From: Streptomyces tubercidicus
GTDB taxonomy: Bacteria; Actinomycetota; Actinomycetes; Streptomycetales; Streptomycetaceae
NCBI RefSeq assembly: GCF_027497495.1
Contig: NZ_CP114205.1
Coordinates: 1,364,001-1,428,000 of the forward strand
DNA length: 64,000 nt
Direction: 5' to 3'
This document shows, in pieces, positions 45,534-54,689 of the stretch; position 1 is the stretch's first letter; every line of letters begins with the position of its first letter. The notes under the pieces are model-generated. The model made no database searches. It was given only the letters and a program-made list of their open reading frames with translations, and was not told the origin of the DNA. The position numbers and the translations under genes were made by a program.

Positions 45534-46847
45534 CTACGCCGGTGCCAGCCGCCCCTGCGCCGTCCGCAGGGCGTCCGCCAGCAGGTCCGCGCCCTCTTCC
45601 GCCTCGGCGACGGTCAGCGTCATCGGGGGCGCGATGCGGAGCGAGGCGCCGCCCTGGCCGCCCTTGCCGATCAGCAGACCGCGTTCGCGGGCGGCCTCCA
45701 GGACCAGTGAGGCGGCCTCCGGCGAGTGCTCGTCGGTGCCGGGGTGGACCAGTTCGATGCCGATCATCAGGCCGCGGCCGCGCACTTCGCGGACGAGACC
45801 GAGGCCGGCCGCGACCGCCCGCAGCCGCTCGATGAGCAGACCGCCGACCCGGCGGGCGTTGCCCTGGAGATCGTGTTCGAGGAGGTAGTTGAGGTTGGCC
45901 AGGCCCGCGGCCATGGTGGCCGGGCTGCCGCCGAAGGTGGAGATGGAGTTCGCGGTGAGCGAGTTCATCACCTCGGCGCGGGCCACCACCCCGCCGATGG
46001 ACATCCCGTTGCCGATGCCCTTGGCGAAGGTCAGCAGGTCGGGCGGGCCGCTGGCGTCATGCGCCTGCCAGCCCCAGAAGTGGTCGCCGGTGCGGCCCCA
46101 GCCGGTCTGCACCTCGTCGCTGATCCAGAGGATGCCGTGCCGGGCGAGCACCTCGCGGAACGCGGCGTATAGGCCGTCCGGCGGCATGGTGAAGCCGCCG
46201 ACGCCCTGGACCGGTTCGGCGATCAGTGCGGCGACCCCGCCCGCGGTCTGCTGGAGCATGTCCTCCAGGTCGGCGACGCAGGCGGCGGTGTAGGCGGCGT
46301 CGCTCAGGTCCGCGTACGGGCCGCGGCTGCGCACCCCGCCGTGGACGTACAGCGTCTGGAGGGGCGAGAGGCTGGTGGGCGACCAGCTCTGGTTGCCCGT
46401 GATGCCGATGGTGGAGAAGGAACGGCCGTGGTAGCTGTTGCGCATCGCCAGGATCTGGTTGGAGCGGCGGTACGTGGTGGCCAGGAGGAGCGCGGCGTCG
46501 TTGGCCTCCGTACCGGAGGTGGTGAAGAAGACCCGGGCGTCGGGGATGCCGGACAGCGCGGCGATCCGCTCCGCCAGCTCGACCATGGGCCGGGAGAGGT
46601 AGAGCGTCGAGGTGTGGATGATCCGGCCGGCCTGTTCGGCGACGGCCTTGGTGACCTCGGGCAGGGCGTGCGCCGTCATGGTGGTGAGGATGCCGCCGAA
46701 GAAGTCGAGGTAGCGGTTGCCCTCGGCGTCCCAGACGTGGCGGCCCTCGCCGTGGGTGAGTTCGAGCGGCCGCTCGTAGTAGAGGCTCAGCCAGGAGGGC
46801 AGGACGGACTGGTGGCGGGCGTGCAGGCTCGGGGGTTCATGGGTCAT
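45534..46847 (-). CDS. class III (omega-type) aminotransferase, PLP
   Basis: A 437-residue PLP transaminase of the acetylornithine/beta-alanine/4-aminobutyrate group. K276 in FAKGIGNGMS is the Schiff-base lysine and D244 in WISDEVQTGWGRTG binds the pyridine nitrogen; FFTTSGTEANDAAL and NSYHGRSFST contact PLP. In this cluster the natural substrate would be beta-alanine or a 2-substituted relative released by the nitrilase product, giving malonate semialdehyde. The start overlaps the end of the nitrilase gene as ATGA, so the two are translationally coupled. A longer frame to 46901 lies inside the nitrilase gene and was rejected. Confidence 0.9.
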   Translation of the reverse strand: MTHEPPSLHARHQSVLPSWLSLYYERPLELTHGEGRHVWDAEGNRYLDFFGGILTTMTAHALPEVTKAVAEQAGRIIHTSTLYLSRPMVELAERIAALSGIPDARVFFTTSGTEANDAALLLATTYRRSNQILAMRNSYHGRSFSTIGITGNQSWSPTSLSPLQTLYVHGGVRSRGPYADLSDAAYTAACVADLEDMLQQTAGGVAALIAEPVQGVGGFTMPPDGLYAAFREVLARHGILWISDEVQTGWGRTGDHFWGWQAHDASGPPDLLTFAKGIGNGMSIGGVVARAEVMNSLTANSISTFGGSPATMAAGLANLNYLLEHDLQGNARRVGGLLIERLRAVAAGLGLVREVRGRGLMIGIELVHPGTDEHSPEAASLVLEAARERGLLIGKGGQGGASLRIAPPMTLTVAEAEEGADLLADALRTAQGRLAPA

Positions 46848-47686
46848 GGCTGCACCAGCCCGTCGTAGGCGTCGGGGCGGCGGTCGCGGTAGAAGGCCCA
46901 CTGCTGGCGGACCTCGTCGATCAGGGCGAAGTCGAGGTCGCGGATGACCAGTTCCTCCTTGGAGTCGCTGGCGACGTCGCCGACGAACTGGCCCCGGGGG
47001 TCGACGAAGTAGCTGGTGCCGTAGAAGTCGTTGTCGCCGTACTCCTCGACGCCGACCCGGTTGATCGCCGCGATGAAGTACTCATTGGCGACCGCGGCCG
47101 CGGGCTGCTCCAGTTGCCAGAGGTAGGCGGACAGGCCGCGGGAGGTGGCGGAGGGGTTGTAGACGAGCTGGGCGCCGTTGAGGCCCAACTGCCGCCAGCC
47201 TTCCGGGAAGTGGCGGTCGTAGCAGATATAGACGCCGATCTTGCCGACGGCGGTGTCGAAGACCGGCCAGCCGACGTTCCCCGGCTTGAAGTAGTACTTC
47301 TCCCAGAAGCCCTTGACCTGCGGGATGTGGTGCTTGCGGTAGGTGCCCAGGACCGTGCCGTCGGCGTCGATGACGGCCGCGGTGTTGTAGTAGAAGCCGG
47401 ACTGTTCGACCTCGAAGACGGGGACGACGATGACCATGCCGGTCTCGCGGGCCAGGGCCTGCATCCGCCGGACGGTCGGCCCGTCGGGCACCGGCTCGGC
47501 CCAGCGGTAGTGCTCGGGCTCCTGGACCTGGCAGAAGTACGGGGCGTTGAAGACTTCCTGGAAGCCGATCACCTTCGCGCCCTGCGCGGCGGCCGCTCGG
47601 GCGTACTCCTCATGCTTCGCGATCATCGATTCGGTGTCGCCGGTCCAGGTCGCCTGGACCAGTGCGGCACGCACAACATCGGCCAT
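46844..47686 (-). CDS. nitrilase-superfamily amidohydrolase, probable beta-ureidopropionase / N-carbamoylase
   Basis: A 280-residue carbon-nitrogen hydrolase with the catalytic triad E44 (GFQEVFN), K118 (YRKHHIPQ) and C155 (YICYDRHFPEGWR). The block PYFCQVQEPEHYRWAEPVPDG split as PYFCQVQEPEHY and RWAEPVPDGP is typical of plant and bacterial N-carbamoylputrescine/N-carbamoyl-beta-alanine amidases. It should remove the carbamoyl group from the ring-opened product of HydA. The ATG at 47686 follows AAAGGAG by seven bases. First gene of a pair with the aminotransferase. Confidence 0.9.
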   Translation of the reverse strand: MADVVRAALVQATWTGDTESMIAKHEEYARAAAAQGAKVIGFQEVFNAPYFCQVQEPEHYRWAEPVPDGPTVRRMQALARETGMVIVVPVFEVEQSGFYYNTAAVIDADGTVLGTYRKHHIPQVKGFWEKYYFKPGNVGWPVFDTAVGKIGVYICYDRHFPEGWRQLGLNGAQLVYNPSATSRGLSAYLWQLEQPAAAVANEYFIAAINRVGVEEYGDNDFYGTSYFVDPRGQFVGDVASDSKEELVIRDLDFALIDEVRQQWAFYRDRRPDAYDGLVQP

Positions 47687-47888
47687 GAGCTGCTCCTTTG
47701 TCGATGCGTCAGCCTGCAGCCCGCGCATGATCTACGCCGCGATCTACGCGTGTGGAGGTGACCGTAAGCCCCGTCACGGACCGTGGCAAGACCATCTCCA
47801 CCGTGGCGCGTCCGGCGGCACACCGCCGCGCGGGCTGCCCGTCGTGCCGGTGCACGTCACGGGCCGATGCGGCCGTCCGCCCCGCGGC

Positions 47889-49376
47889 TCAGGGGCGGAC
47901 GCCGTCGTACGGCACCGGGTGGGCGGGCGGCCGCCGCTCGTGCCAGCGCAGGTCGTCCTGGAGCTGGGCGGCCAGCGAGATCAGCTGTGGCTCGCCGTGG
48001 GCGGGGCCGAGCAGCTGGGCGCCCAGGGGCAGGCCGTCGGTGCTGAACCCGGCGGGGACGCTCACCCCCGGCCAGCCGAGGACGTTCCACGGCCAGGCAT
48101 ACGGGCAGGCCGCGATCATGGCCTGATCCGTACGCCAGCCGCTGAGCTTGGCGAGGGTGCCGATGCGCGGCGGCGGGGTGGCCGTGGTCGGCGTCAGCAG
48201 GACGTCGTAGGGGCCGAACAGGGCGCCGATCCGCCGCTGTTGGCGCCGCTCGACGGCGCGCGCCCGGCGCAGTACGGGACCGCCGAGCAGCCGGCCCATC
48301 CGGACCGCCTCCCGCGTACGGCGGTCCAGCAGCGAGCGGTCGGGGACCCGGTCCGCCCACTCCCCCACCCCGGCCGTGGCGCGCGGTACGAAGGCCAGCC
48401 CGACCAGCCCGTAGTCCGGCTCCGCCTCCTCGACGAAGTGCCCGAGGCGGGCCAGCGTGCGGGCCACCCCGGTCACCGCGGCCCGGACGTCGGGGTGCAG
48501 CGGCTTGGGCGTGAAGGTGAAAGCGGCCTTCCAGGACAGTGCGATCCGCAGCCGTCCCGGGTCGCGGCGGGCGGCCTCGCGGGCCGCGATGGCGGGCGGC
48601 CGGTGCAGATCGCCGTCGTGGTTGCCGCTGGCCACGTCCAGCAGCAGCGCCGCGTCCTCGACCGTACGGGCCAGCGGTCCGATGCCGGTGATCCCCTGGA
48701 AGGACTCCGGGTCGGGCCAGGTGGAAATGCGGCCGCGCTGGGGTTTGATGCCGACGAGATGGGACCAGGCGGCGGGGATCCGGACCGAGCCGGCGCCGTC
48801 GGTGCCGAGGGCGGCGGGGACCATCCCGGCCGCGACCGCGGCGGCCGAACCGCCGGACGAGCCGCCCGGGGTGTGGGCGAGGTTCCACGGGTTGCAGGTG
48901 TTGCCGAAGGCCGGGCCCTCGGTGAACGGCCACTGGCCCAGTTCGCAGGCGTTGGTCTTGCCGACGATGACGGCACCGGCCGCGCGCAGACGGCGGACGA
49001 CCTCGGCGTCGCGCTCCTTGGGCGGGAATTCCCCGGCGCAGCCGAACGCGGTCGGCTCGCCCGCCACATCGGTGTCGTCCTTGACCGCGACCGGCACCCC
49101 GAGCAGCGGCAGCCGCTCCCCGGCCGCCAGTCTGCGGTCGGCCTCCGCGGCCTCGGCCGGCGCCGCCTCGGCCCGTACCCGCCGGAAGGCGTTGACGGTG
49201 TCCTGGGTGGCCTCGATGCGCTCCAGCGACCGCCGTACCAGCGCGGTCGAGGTCACCCGGCCCTCGGCGAGCGCCCGCGCCTGCTCGGCGAGGCCCTCCA
49301 ACTCGGCCGTCGTGGCACCGATGTGCCGGACCGGCACCTGCCCGGTCTCGCTGTCCTGGCTCTCGTCAACGCTCAC
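47889..49376 (-). CDS. amidase-signature family amidase
   Basis: A 495-residue amide hydrolase with the Ser-cisSer-Lys triad: Lys in VPVAVKDDTDV, the Gly/Ser loop TPGGSSGGSAAAVAAG, and the nucleophile Ser in GSVRIPAAW. The substrate-binding end GWPGVSVPAGFSTDGLPLGAQLLGP is standard. Such enzymes range from aryl-amidases to allophanate and urethane hydrolases; the neighbouring hydantoin genes make a nitrogen-scavenging role plausible. GTG start eight bases after GGGAGGG. A 202-bp gap separates it from the nitrilase gene downstream, so co-transcription is uncertain. Confidence 0.9.
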   Translation of the reverse strand: MSVDESQDSETGQVPVRHIGATTAELEGLAEQARALAEGRVTSTALVRRSLERIEATQDTVNAFRRVRAEAAPAEAAEADRRLAAGERLPLLGVPVAVKDDTDVAGEPTAFGCAGEFPPKERDAEVVRRLRAAGAVIVGKTNACELGQWPFTEGPAFGNTCNPWNLAHTPGGSSGGSAAAVAAGMVPAALGTDGAGSVRIPAAWSHLVGIKPQRGRISTWPDPESFQGITGIGPLARTVEDAALLLDVASGNHDGDLHRPPAIAAREAARRDPGRLRIALSWKAAFTFTPKPLHPDVRAAVTGVARTLARLGHFVEEAEPDYGLVGLAFVPRATAGVGEWADRVPDRSLLDRRTREAVRMGRLLGGPVLRRARAVERRQQRRIGALFGPYDVLLTPTTATPPPRIGTLAKLSGWRTDQAMIAACPYAWPWNVLGWPGVSVPAGFSTDGLPLGAQLLGPAHGEPQLISLAAQLQDDLRWHERRPPAHPVPYDGVRP

Positions 49377-49559
49377 GCTGCGTGCCCTCCCTGGGACCGC
49401 TCATTCGAACGAACGGTCCCAGGAGGCTAATCGCCACCGCCATGGCCATCAACGACGCCGCGCGGGGCGGTACATCGACGACACACGGACGGCACACAGC
49501 GGTCCGTCCGTGTCAGCGGTGTGACATCCGGCTCCCGCACCGCGGGCGTTAGGGGGTTT

Positions 49560-51392
49560 CTAGGACCGGTGCACGACCCGCGCCGAGCCGCCGCCGCGCC
49601 GTACCTTTTCGGCCGCGGCCAGCCAGCGGCCGTCCGGCAGCCGCTGGATCCCGGTCGCCGCGCCGATCTCCGGGTTCTCCTTGAAGGCATGTCCGATCGC
49701 TTCGAGTTGTCCGCGGACCGGGCTGTTCCACAGGCCGGGTTCGAGCTCGCTGCGGGCCGCGTTGCGCTGGCTGGCGCGCGGCGCGGCGATGGCGTCGACC
49801 AGCGGCATTCCGCGGTCGAGGTGGTTGACCAGGGTCTGCAGCACGGTGGTGATGATGGTCGCGCCACCGGGCGAGCCGAGCGCCACCACGGGGCGGCCGT
49901 GCCGCAGCACGATCGTCGGCGACATCGACGAGCGCGGCCGCTTGCCGGGGCCGGGCAGGTTCGGGTCACGGACGGAAGCGCTGGCGGGCGCGAAGGAGAA
50001 GTCGGTGAGCTCGTTGTTGAGCAGGAAGCCACGGTGCGGGACGACGATGCCGCTGCCGCCGGTCTGCTCGATGGTCAGGGTGTAGGCGACGACATTGCCC
50101 CACTTGTCGGCGACGGTCAGATGGGTGGTGTTCTCCCCCTCGTACGTCGTCGGCGCGGCCCGGCCGCCGGTGCCGCAGCGCTCGGGGTGGCGCGGGTCGC
50201 CGGGCGCGAGCGGGCTGGTCAGGGCCTTGTCGTCGCGGATGAGGCAGGCGCGGGCATCGGCGAACCGCTGTGAGGTGAGGCCCTTGGTCGGCACGTCCTC
50301 CTGTGCCGGGTCGCCGACCCAGCGGCCGCGGTCGGCGAAGGCGATCCGGGCGGCCTCGATATAGCGGTGCAGGTACTGCTTCTCGCTCAGCCGGGAGAGA
50401 TCGCTCCGCTCCAGGATGTTGAGCGCCTCGGCGACGCTGGTGCCGCCGGAGGAGGAGGGCGCCATGCCGTAGACATCGAGGCCGCGGTAGCCCGTACGGG
50501 TCGGCGCCTGGCTCAGGACCCGGTAGGCGCGCAGATCGCCGGTGGTCAGGTCGCCGGGGCGTATGGTGCGCGGGGATCCGGCGCGTACCGGGGGCTTGCG
50601 GACGGTGCGGACGATGTCCCGGGCCAGCGCGCCGTCGTAGAGCGCACCGGCGCCCTTGGCCGCCAACTCCCGGTACGTACGCGCCAGATCGGGGTTCCTC
50701 ATCGTCGAGCCGACCACCGGGAGCCGGCCGCCGGGCAGGTAGAGGCGGGCGGTCGCCGGGAAGTCGCGGAAGCGTGCCTCGTTGTCCGCGGTCTGCTGAC
50801 GGAAGGTCTGGTCGACCGTGAAGCCGTCCGCGGCCAGCCGCTGGGCGGGGCGCAGGACCTGACGCAGGGACCGGCTGCCCCACTTGCGCAGGGCGGTGTC
50901 CCAGGTGGCGGCGGTGCCCGGGGTGCCGACGCTCAGCCCGCTGGTGACGGCGTCGTCGAACGGGATGGGGGTGCCGTGCTCCAGGAAGAGGTCCTTTCCT
51001 GCGGAGCGCGGGGCGGTCTCCCGGCCGTCGAGGGTGCGTACGGCCCGGGTCCTGGCGTCGTAGGAGACGAAGTAGCCGCCGCCTCCGATGCCCGCGGAGT
51101 AGGGCTCGGTGACGCCGAGGGCCGCGGCGGTGGCGACGGCCGCGTCGACGGCGTTGCCGCCCTTCCTGAGCACCGAGATACCGGCGGCGGAGGCATCCGG
51201 GTCGACGCTGGCGACGGCCCCGCCGTGGCCGACGGCGACCGGGGTCTTCTCCGGTGTGGTGGTGGCGCGGTCCCGGTCCGCGGCGGCGGGCCGCGCGGGC
51301 GCGGTGGATCCGGCGGCGGCCGGGGCCGCCACCAGGGAGCCGGCCAGCGCGGCGGCCGCTCCCAGGACGGTGAGGCGTCGGACTCTCGTCAT
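49560..51392 (-). CDS. ggt: secreted gamma-glutamyltransferase
   Basis: Cleaves or transfers gamma-glutamyl groups outside the cell. The 610-residue proenzyme has a signal peptide (core LTVLGAAAALAGSLVA, cut near AAAG) and the family blocks ISVLRKGGNAVDAAVATAAA and IGGGGYFV. Autocleavage exposes the Thr of ENTTHLTVADKWGN; the downstream LNNELTDFSF and GSPGGATIITTVLQ (GSPGG) are canonical. The ATG follows TTGGAGGAAA. In an actinomycete, which makes mycothiol rather than glutathione, likely substrates are imported gamma-glutamyl peptides or poly-gamma-glutamate. Confidence 0.94.
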   Translation of the reverse strand: MTRVRRLTVLGAAAALAGSLVAAPAAAGSTAPARPAAADRDRATTTPEKTPVAVGHGGAVASVDPDASAAGISVLRKGGNAVDAAVATAAALGVTEPYSAGIGGGGYFVSYDARTRAVRTLDGRETAPRSAGKDLFLEHGTPIPFDDAVTSGLSVGTPGTAATWDTALRKWGSRSLRQVLRPAQRLAADGFTVDQTFRQQTADNEARFRDFPATARLYLPGGRLPVVGSTMRNPDLARTYRELAAKGAGALYDGALARDIVRTVRKPPVRAGSPRTIRPGDLTTGDLRAYRVLSQAPTRTGYRGLDVYGMAPSSSGGTSVAEALNILERSDLSRLSEKQYLHRYIEAARIAFADRGRWVGDPAQEDVPTKGLTSQRFADARACLIRDDKALTSPLAPGDPRHPERCGTGGRAAPTTYEGENTTHLTVADKWGNVVAYTLTIEQTGGSGIVVPHRGFLLNNELTDFSFAPASASVRDPNLPGPGKRPRSSMSPTIVLRHGRPVVALGSPGGATIITTVLQTLVNHLDRGMPLVDAIAAPRASQRNAARSELEPGLWNSPVRGQLEAIGHAFKENPEIGAATGIQRLPDGRWLAAAEKVRRGGGSARVVHRS

Positions 51393-51610
51393 ACCGGCGT
51401 TTCCTCCAAAAGGTGCGCGAGGGGGGGCGGCGGGGGCCCGGAGCCTACTCGTGGCAACTGCCCGCCGACAGAGGGCATTTCGGGCCCGGAGGGGCTCGCG
51501 ACGACGGGGATCAGTCACCCCATTCCGTACGGATCAGGTATGCCCATACGGAACGGGACAAGGCATCCCAGTCCCCCGCCCCGCCCTCGAACACCCCACC
51601 GGAAGGCGGC

Positions 51611-51616
51611 TACGCT
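51611..51616 (+). promoter_or_regulatory. -10 element TACGCT, leaderless start
   Basis: TACGCT lies eight bases before the ATG of the membrane-anchored unknown protein, with no Shine-Dalgarno. Confidence 0.45.
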
Positions 51617-51624
51617 CCCCGGCC

Positions 51625-52371
51625 ATGGACGACTCCCTGCTGCTCCCCACCGTGGCAGCCGTGGCCCTGATCGTGGGCCTGGCGCTGGGCTGGGCCGTGT
51701 ACTCCGCTTTTTCCCGCCGGAAGCTGACCCGGGAACAAGGCTTCTTCGGGCTGCCGGGCGGTTCGGAGTGCGTACTGGTCACCCACCGGGACAGCGCCGC
51801 GGCCCACTGGAGCATCCCGCGCCATGACGCGCTGGCGCTGCTGGGGCTGGCCGCGGTGATCGAGAACTGCGGTGCGCACCCGGAGGTCGCCCCGCACGAC
51901 ACCGGCCTCCAGGGCTTCGGGGCACGCACCGAATTCTGTGTCGGCGACCCGACCGCGCACCGCCGGCTGGCGGCCCATCTGGCCAATCTGCTGCCGGGCG
52001 TCGCGATACACCCCGGTGACGAGACCGGCGCGGGCCGCGGCACCTTCACCATCGGCGGCTCGACGTACCGGCTGGAGCCCGGCGCCGTCGAATACGTCCT
52101 GCTGGCCCGGCTGACCGCCGGTGAGAGCGGCGACCGCCCGGTGTTCCTGGCGGCCGGTCAGCGCCCGGTGACCCACCGGGCCGCGGTCCGCCATCTGGTC
52201 CGCAACCGGGCCCGGCTGGCCCGTAAGTACGGCACCGACGGCCAGTTCTGCCTGCTGCTGAAGGTGGTCAACTCGCAGGCGTACGGGCCCGATGTCGTCG
52301 AGCTGGTCGGGGATGTCACCAAGGCCGCGCTCACGGTGGCGGAGCCGAAGGGGCACCGGGCGGCGGCCTGA
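51625..52371 (+). CDS. unknown membrane-anchored protein
   Basis: A 248-residue protein I do not recognise. Residues 6-29 form one transmembrane helix (LLPTVAAVALIVGLALGWAV), followed by RRK, so the bulk should be cytoplasmic. The soluble part is alpha/beta with HRDSAAAHWSIPRHDALALLG, a Gly-rich TFTIGGSTYRLEPGAVEYV and RLARKYGTDGQFCLLLKVVN. The single-helix, then folded domain layout suggests a membrane-tethered sensor or scaffold. It diverges from ggt and converges on the permease gene, and codon use is normal for the window. Confidence 0.75.
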   Translation: MDDSLLLPTVAAVALIVGLALGWAVYSAFSRRKLTREQGFFGLPGGSECVLVTHRDSAAAHWSIPRHDALALLGLAAVIENCGAHPEVAPHDTGLQGFGARTEFCVGDPTAHRRLAAHLANLLPGVAIHPGDETGAGRGTFTIGGSTYRLEPGAVEYVLLARLTAGESGDRPVFLAAGQRPVTHRAAVRHLVRNRARLARKYGTDGQFCLLLKVVNSQAYGPDVVELVGDVTKAALTVAEPKGHRAAA

Positions 52372-52406
52372 GCCCCCGGAAACCGCTACGACTCCGCCGG
52401 ATACCG

Positions 52407-54338
52407 CTACGACTCCCCCGGCTCCTTACCGGACGGAAGCCGGTAAGGCACATTGACCACCGTCACGCCCGGTGTGAACAGCAGCCGGGCCTTCAGCCGC
52501 AGCGCGCTCTGGTTGTGCAGCGGCTGCTCCCACCAGTGGCCGACGAGGTACTCCGGGATGACGACCGTGACGGCACCGCGCGGATGGCGCGCACAGACGT
52601 CCAGGAGGGTGTCGATCACCGGCTGGGTGAAGTCCCGGTAGGGCGAGCTGAGCACCTGGAGCGGTACGTCGATGGCATGGGCGTCCCACTGTTCGCGCAG
52701 CTCCCGCACATCGTCGGGGTCGACCGCGACGGTCAGCGCCTCCAGCGTGGTGGGGCGCATCGCGCGGGCGTAGCCGAGGGCCTTGAGGGCGGGCGCGTGC
52801 AGGGAGTTGACCAGTACCCGCACATGGTTGCCGGCCGGCTCCCAGGGCCGGGCACCGGGCGCGATGGCCAACTCCCGTTCGAGGCGCCGGTAGTGCTGGT
52901 GGATCCCGCGCATGCCCAGGAACAGCAGCGGCATGGCGATCACCACGATCCAGGCGCCGTGCAGGAATTTGGTGATCAGGACGATGATCAGGACCAGCCC
53001 GGTGAGCACCGCGCCGACCGCGTTGATCGCCTGGGAGCGCCGGTGCCGGGCCCGTTCCCGTGACGGCAGCCCCGGTGCGGCGAGTACGGTCCGCCAGTGC
53101 CGGACCATGCCCGCCTGGGAGAGCGTGAAGGAGACGAAGACGCCGATGATGTAGAGCTGGATGAGGCGGGTCAGCTCCGCGTCGAACAGGATGATCAGCC
53201 CGATCGCGGCCAGCGCGAGCAGAATGATGCCGTTGGAGAAGACCAGCCGGTCCCCGCGGTTGTGCAGCTGGCGGGGCACGAACCTGTCCTCGGCGAGGAT
53301 CGACGCCAGCATCGGGAAGCCGTTGAAGGCGGTGTTGGCGGCGAGGATCAGCACCCCGGCCGTGAACGCCTGGAGCAGATAGAAGAGGGTGTCGAGGTCG
53401 CCGAAGGTGGCGCGGGCGATCTGGGCGAGCGCGGTGGAGGTCGGGGTGTCCGGCGGCAGCCCGAGTTCGGTGGGCTCCACCGCGACATGCACGTCGTAGA
53501 GCATGGCCAGGATCGTGATCCCGCCGAACATGGTCACCGAGAAGAAGCCCATGACCAGCAGCGTGGTGGCGGCATTGCGGCTCTTCGGCCGGCGGAAGGC
53601 GGGCACGCCGTTGCTGATCGCCTCGACACCGGTCAGCGCGGTGCAGCCGGACGCGAAGGCACGCATCCCCAGCAGCACCAGCGCCAGACCCGTGTAGGGC
53701 GAGACGGCGTGCAGCGGCAGGTCCGCGGACTCGGCGCGGATGCTCGCGCCGGTGGCCATCCGTACGGCCGCGACCGCGAACATCAGGTAGATGAAGAAGA
53801 CGAAGCCATAGGTGGGCACGGCGAAGACCCGGCCCGATTCCCGTACCCCGCGCAGATTCATCAGGGTCAGCAGCACCACGAACCCGACGGACAGCGCGAC
53901 ATCCTGGCCGCCGAGGAACGGGATCGCCGAGGTGATCGCGGCGACGCCGGAGACGACGGACACCGCGACGGTCAGCACATAGTCCACCAGCAGCGCGCTG
54001 GCCGCGGTGAGCGCCGCGTTCCGCCCGAGGTTCTGCGCGCTGACGCGGTACGCCCCGCCGCCGCTGGGATACGCGTAACAGGTCTGCCGGTAGGACGCCA
54101 CGACCACGACCAGTACGAGCACGATGGCGGCCGCGGCGTACCAGGTGAGGTGCAGCAGCGCGAGCCCGCCCAGGCCGACGACCAGCAGGATTTCCTCGGT
54201 GGCATAGGCGACCGAGGACAGCGGGTCGCTGCAGAAGATCGGTAGCGCCAGTCGCTTCGGCAGCAGCGTCTCACCGAGCCGCGCACTGTCCAGCGGACGG
54301 CCCACCATCATCCGCTTCGGCCTGAAGAATTGACTCAT
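52407..54338 (-). CDS. APC-superfamily permease, KimA/YdaO-like
   Basis: A 643-residue membrane transporter with about 12 helices (roughly 35-480) and a C-terminal cytosolic domain of about 150 residues. The start GRPLDSARLGETLLPKRLAL followed by FCSDPLSSVAYATEEILLVVG is characteristic of the KimA/YdaO branch, whose Bacillus member imports potassium and is inhibited by c-di-AMP. Whether this one moves K+ or an amino acid is open. I looked for a c-di-AMP (ydaO) riboswitch upstream and saw none. The cytosolic tail (VRVLVNSLHAPALKALGYAR) resembles a universal-stress-like fold, which could be the regulatory part. Confidence 0.82.
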   Translation of the reverse strand: MSQFFRPKRMMVGRPLDSARLGETLLPKRLALPIFCSDPLSSVAYATEEILLVVGLGGLALLHLTWYAAAAIVLVLVVVVASYRQTCYAYPSGGGAYRVSAQNLGRNAALTAASALLVDYVLTVAVSVVSGVAAITSAIPFLGGQDVALSVGFVVLLTLMNLRGVRESGRVFAVPTYGFVFFIYLMFAVAAVRMATGASIRAESADLPLHAVSPYTGLALVLLGMRAFASGCTALTGVEAISNGVPAFRRPKSRNAATTLLVMGFFSVTMFGGITILAMLYDVHVAVEPTELGLPPDTPTSTALAQIARATFGDLDTLFYLLQAFTAGVLILAANTAFNGFPMLASILAEDRFVPRQLHNRGDRLVFSNGIILLALAAIGLIILFDAELTRLIQLYIIGVFVSFTLSQAGMVRHWRTVLAAPGLPSRERARHRRSQAINAVGAVLTGLVLIIVLITKFLHGAWIVVIAMPLLFLGMRGIHQHYRRLERELAIAPGARPWEPAGNHVRVLVNSLHAPALKALGYARAMRPTTLEALTVAVDPDDVRELREQWDAHAIDVPLQVLSSPYRDFTQPVIDTLLDVCARHPRGAVTVVIPEYLVGHWWEQPLHNQSALRLKARLLFTPGVTVVNVPYRLPSGKEPGES

Positions 54339-54689
54339 AGGCGGACAAACTATGGGCCGCCCGGTGGAGCGGGAGGGAGGCTCGCGGGCCCTGCGGAGCG
54401 GCGGGGCCGGTCGCGGGCGGGCCGGCGGTGCCGGTCGCTGGTGAGGGCGGTCACCCGATGCGCCGGAAACCGACCCAATGGTTTATCGTTCAATTTGGGA
54501 ACGCGTGCCGTCACGACGGCACCCCAGGGCCCGCCGTGGGCACCGCCCCCGCCGCACGGCAGCAGGCCCGGAGGCCGTCGCCGCCCGCGCCCCCACAGAC
54601 CGCCCCGGCCGAATTCCCCCGTTCGGCCGGGGCTTCCCCTTTCCCGGCTTCGCCCGCCTTCCCGGCTTCCTCAGCTCGTCGCGGCTGCC
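54339..54689. other. 351-bp spacer between permease and SDR genes
   Basis: Contains the SDR terminator (54602-54633) and, nearer the permease, an AT-richer patch (ACCCAATGGTTTATCGTTCAA around 54473-54495, quoted in part as GGTTTATCGTTCAA) that may hold the permease promoter. No gene seen. Confidence 0.4.
54602..54633 (-). terminator. hairpin terminator after the SDR gene
   Basis: GCCCCGGCCGAA (54602-54613) pairs perfectly with TTCGGCCGGGGC (54622-54633), loop of eight, 57 bp beyond the SDR stop on the minus strand. Confidence 0.7.

Noticed and set aside
54339..54500. A c-di-AMP (ydaO) riboswitch before the KimA-like permease
   Set aside because: None of the conserved riboswitch core segments could be read in the upstream strand.
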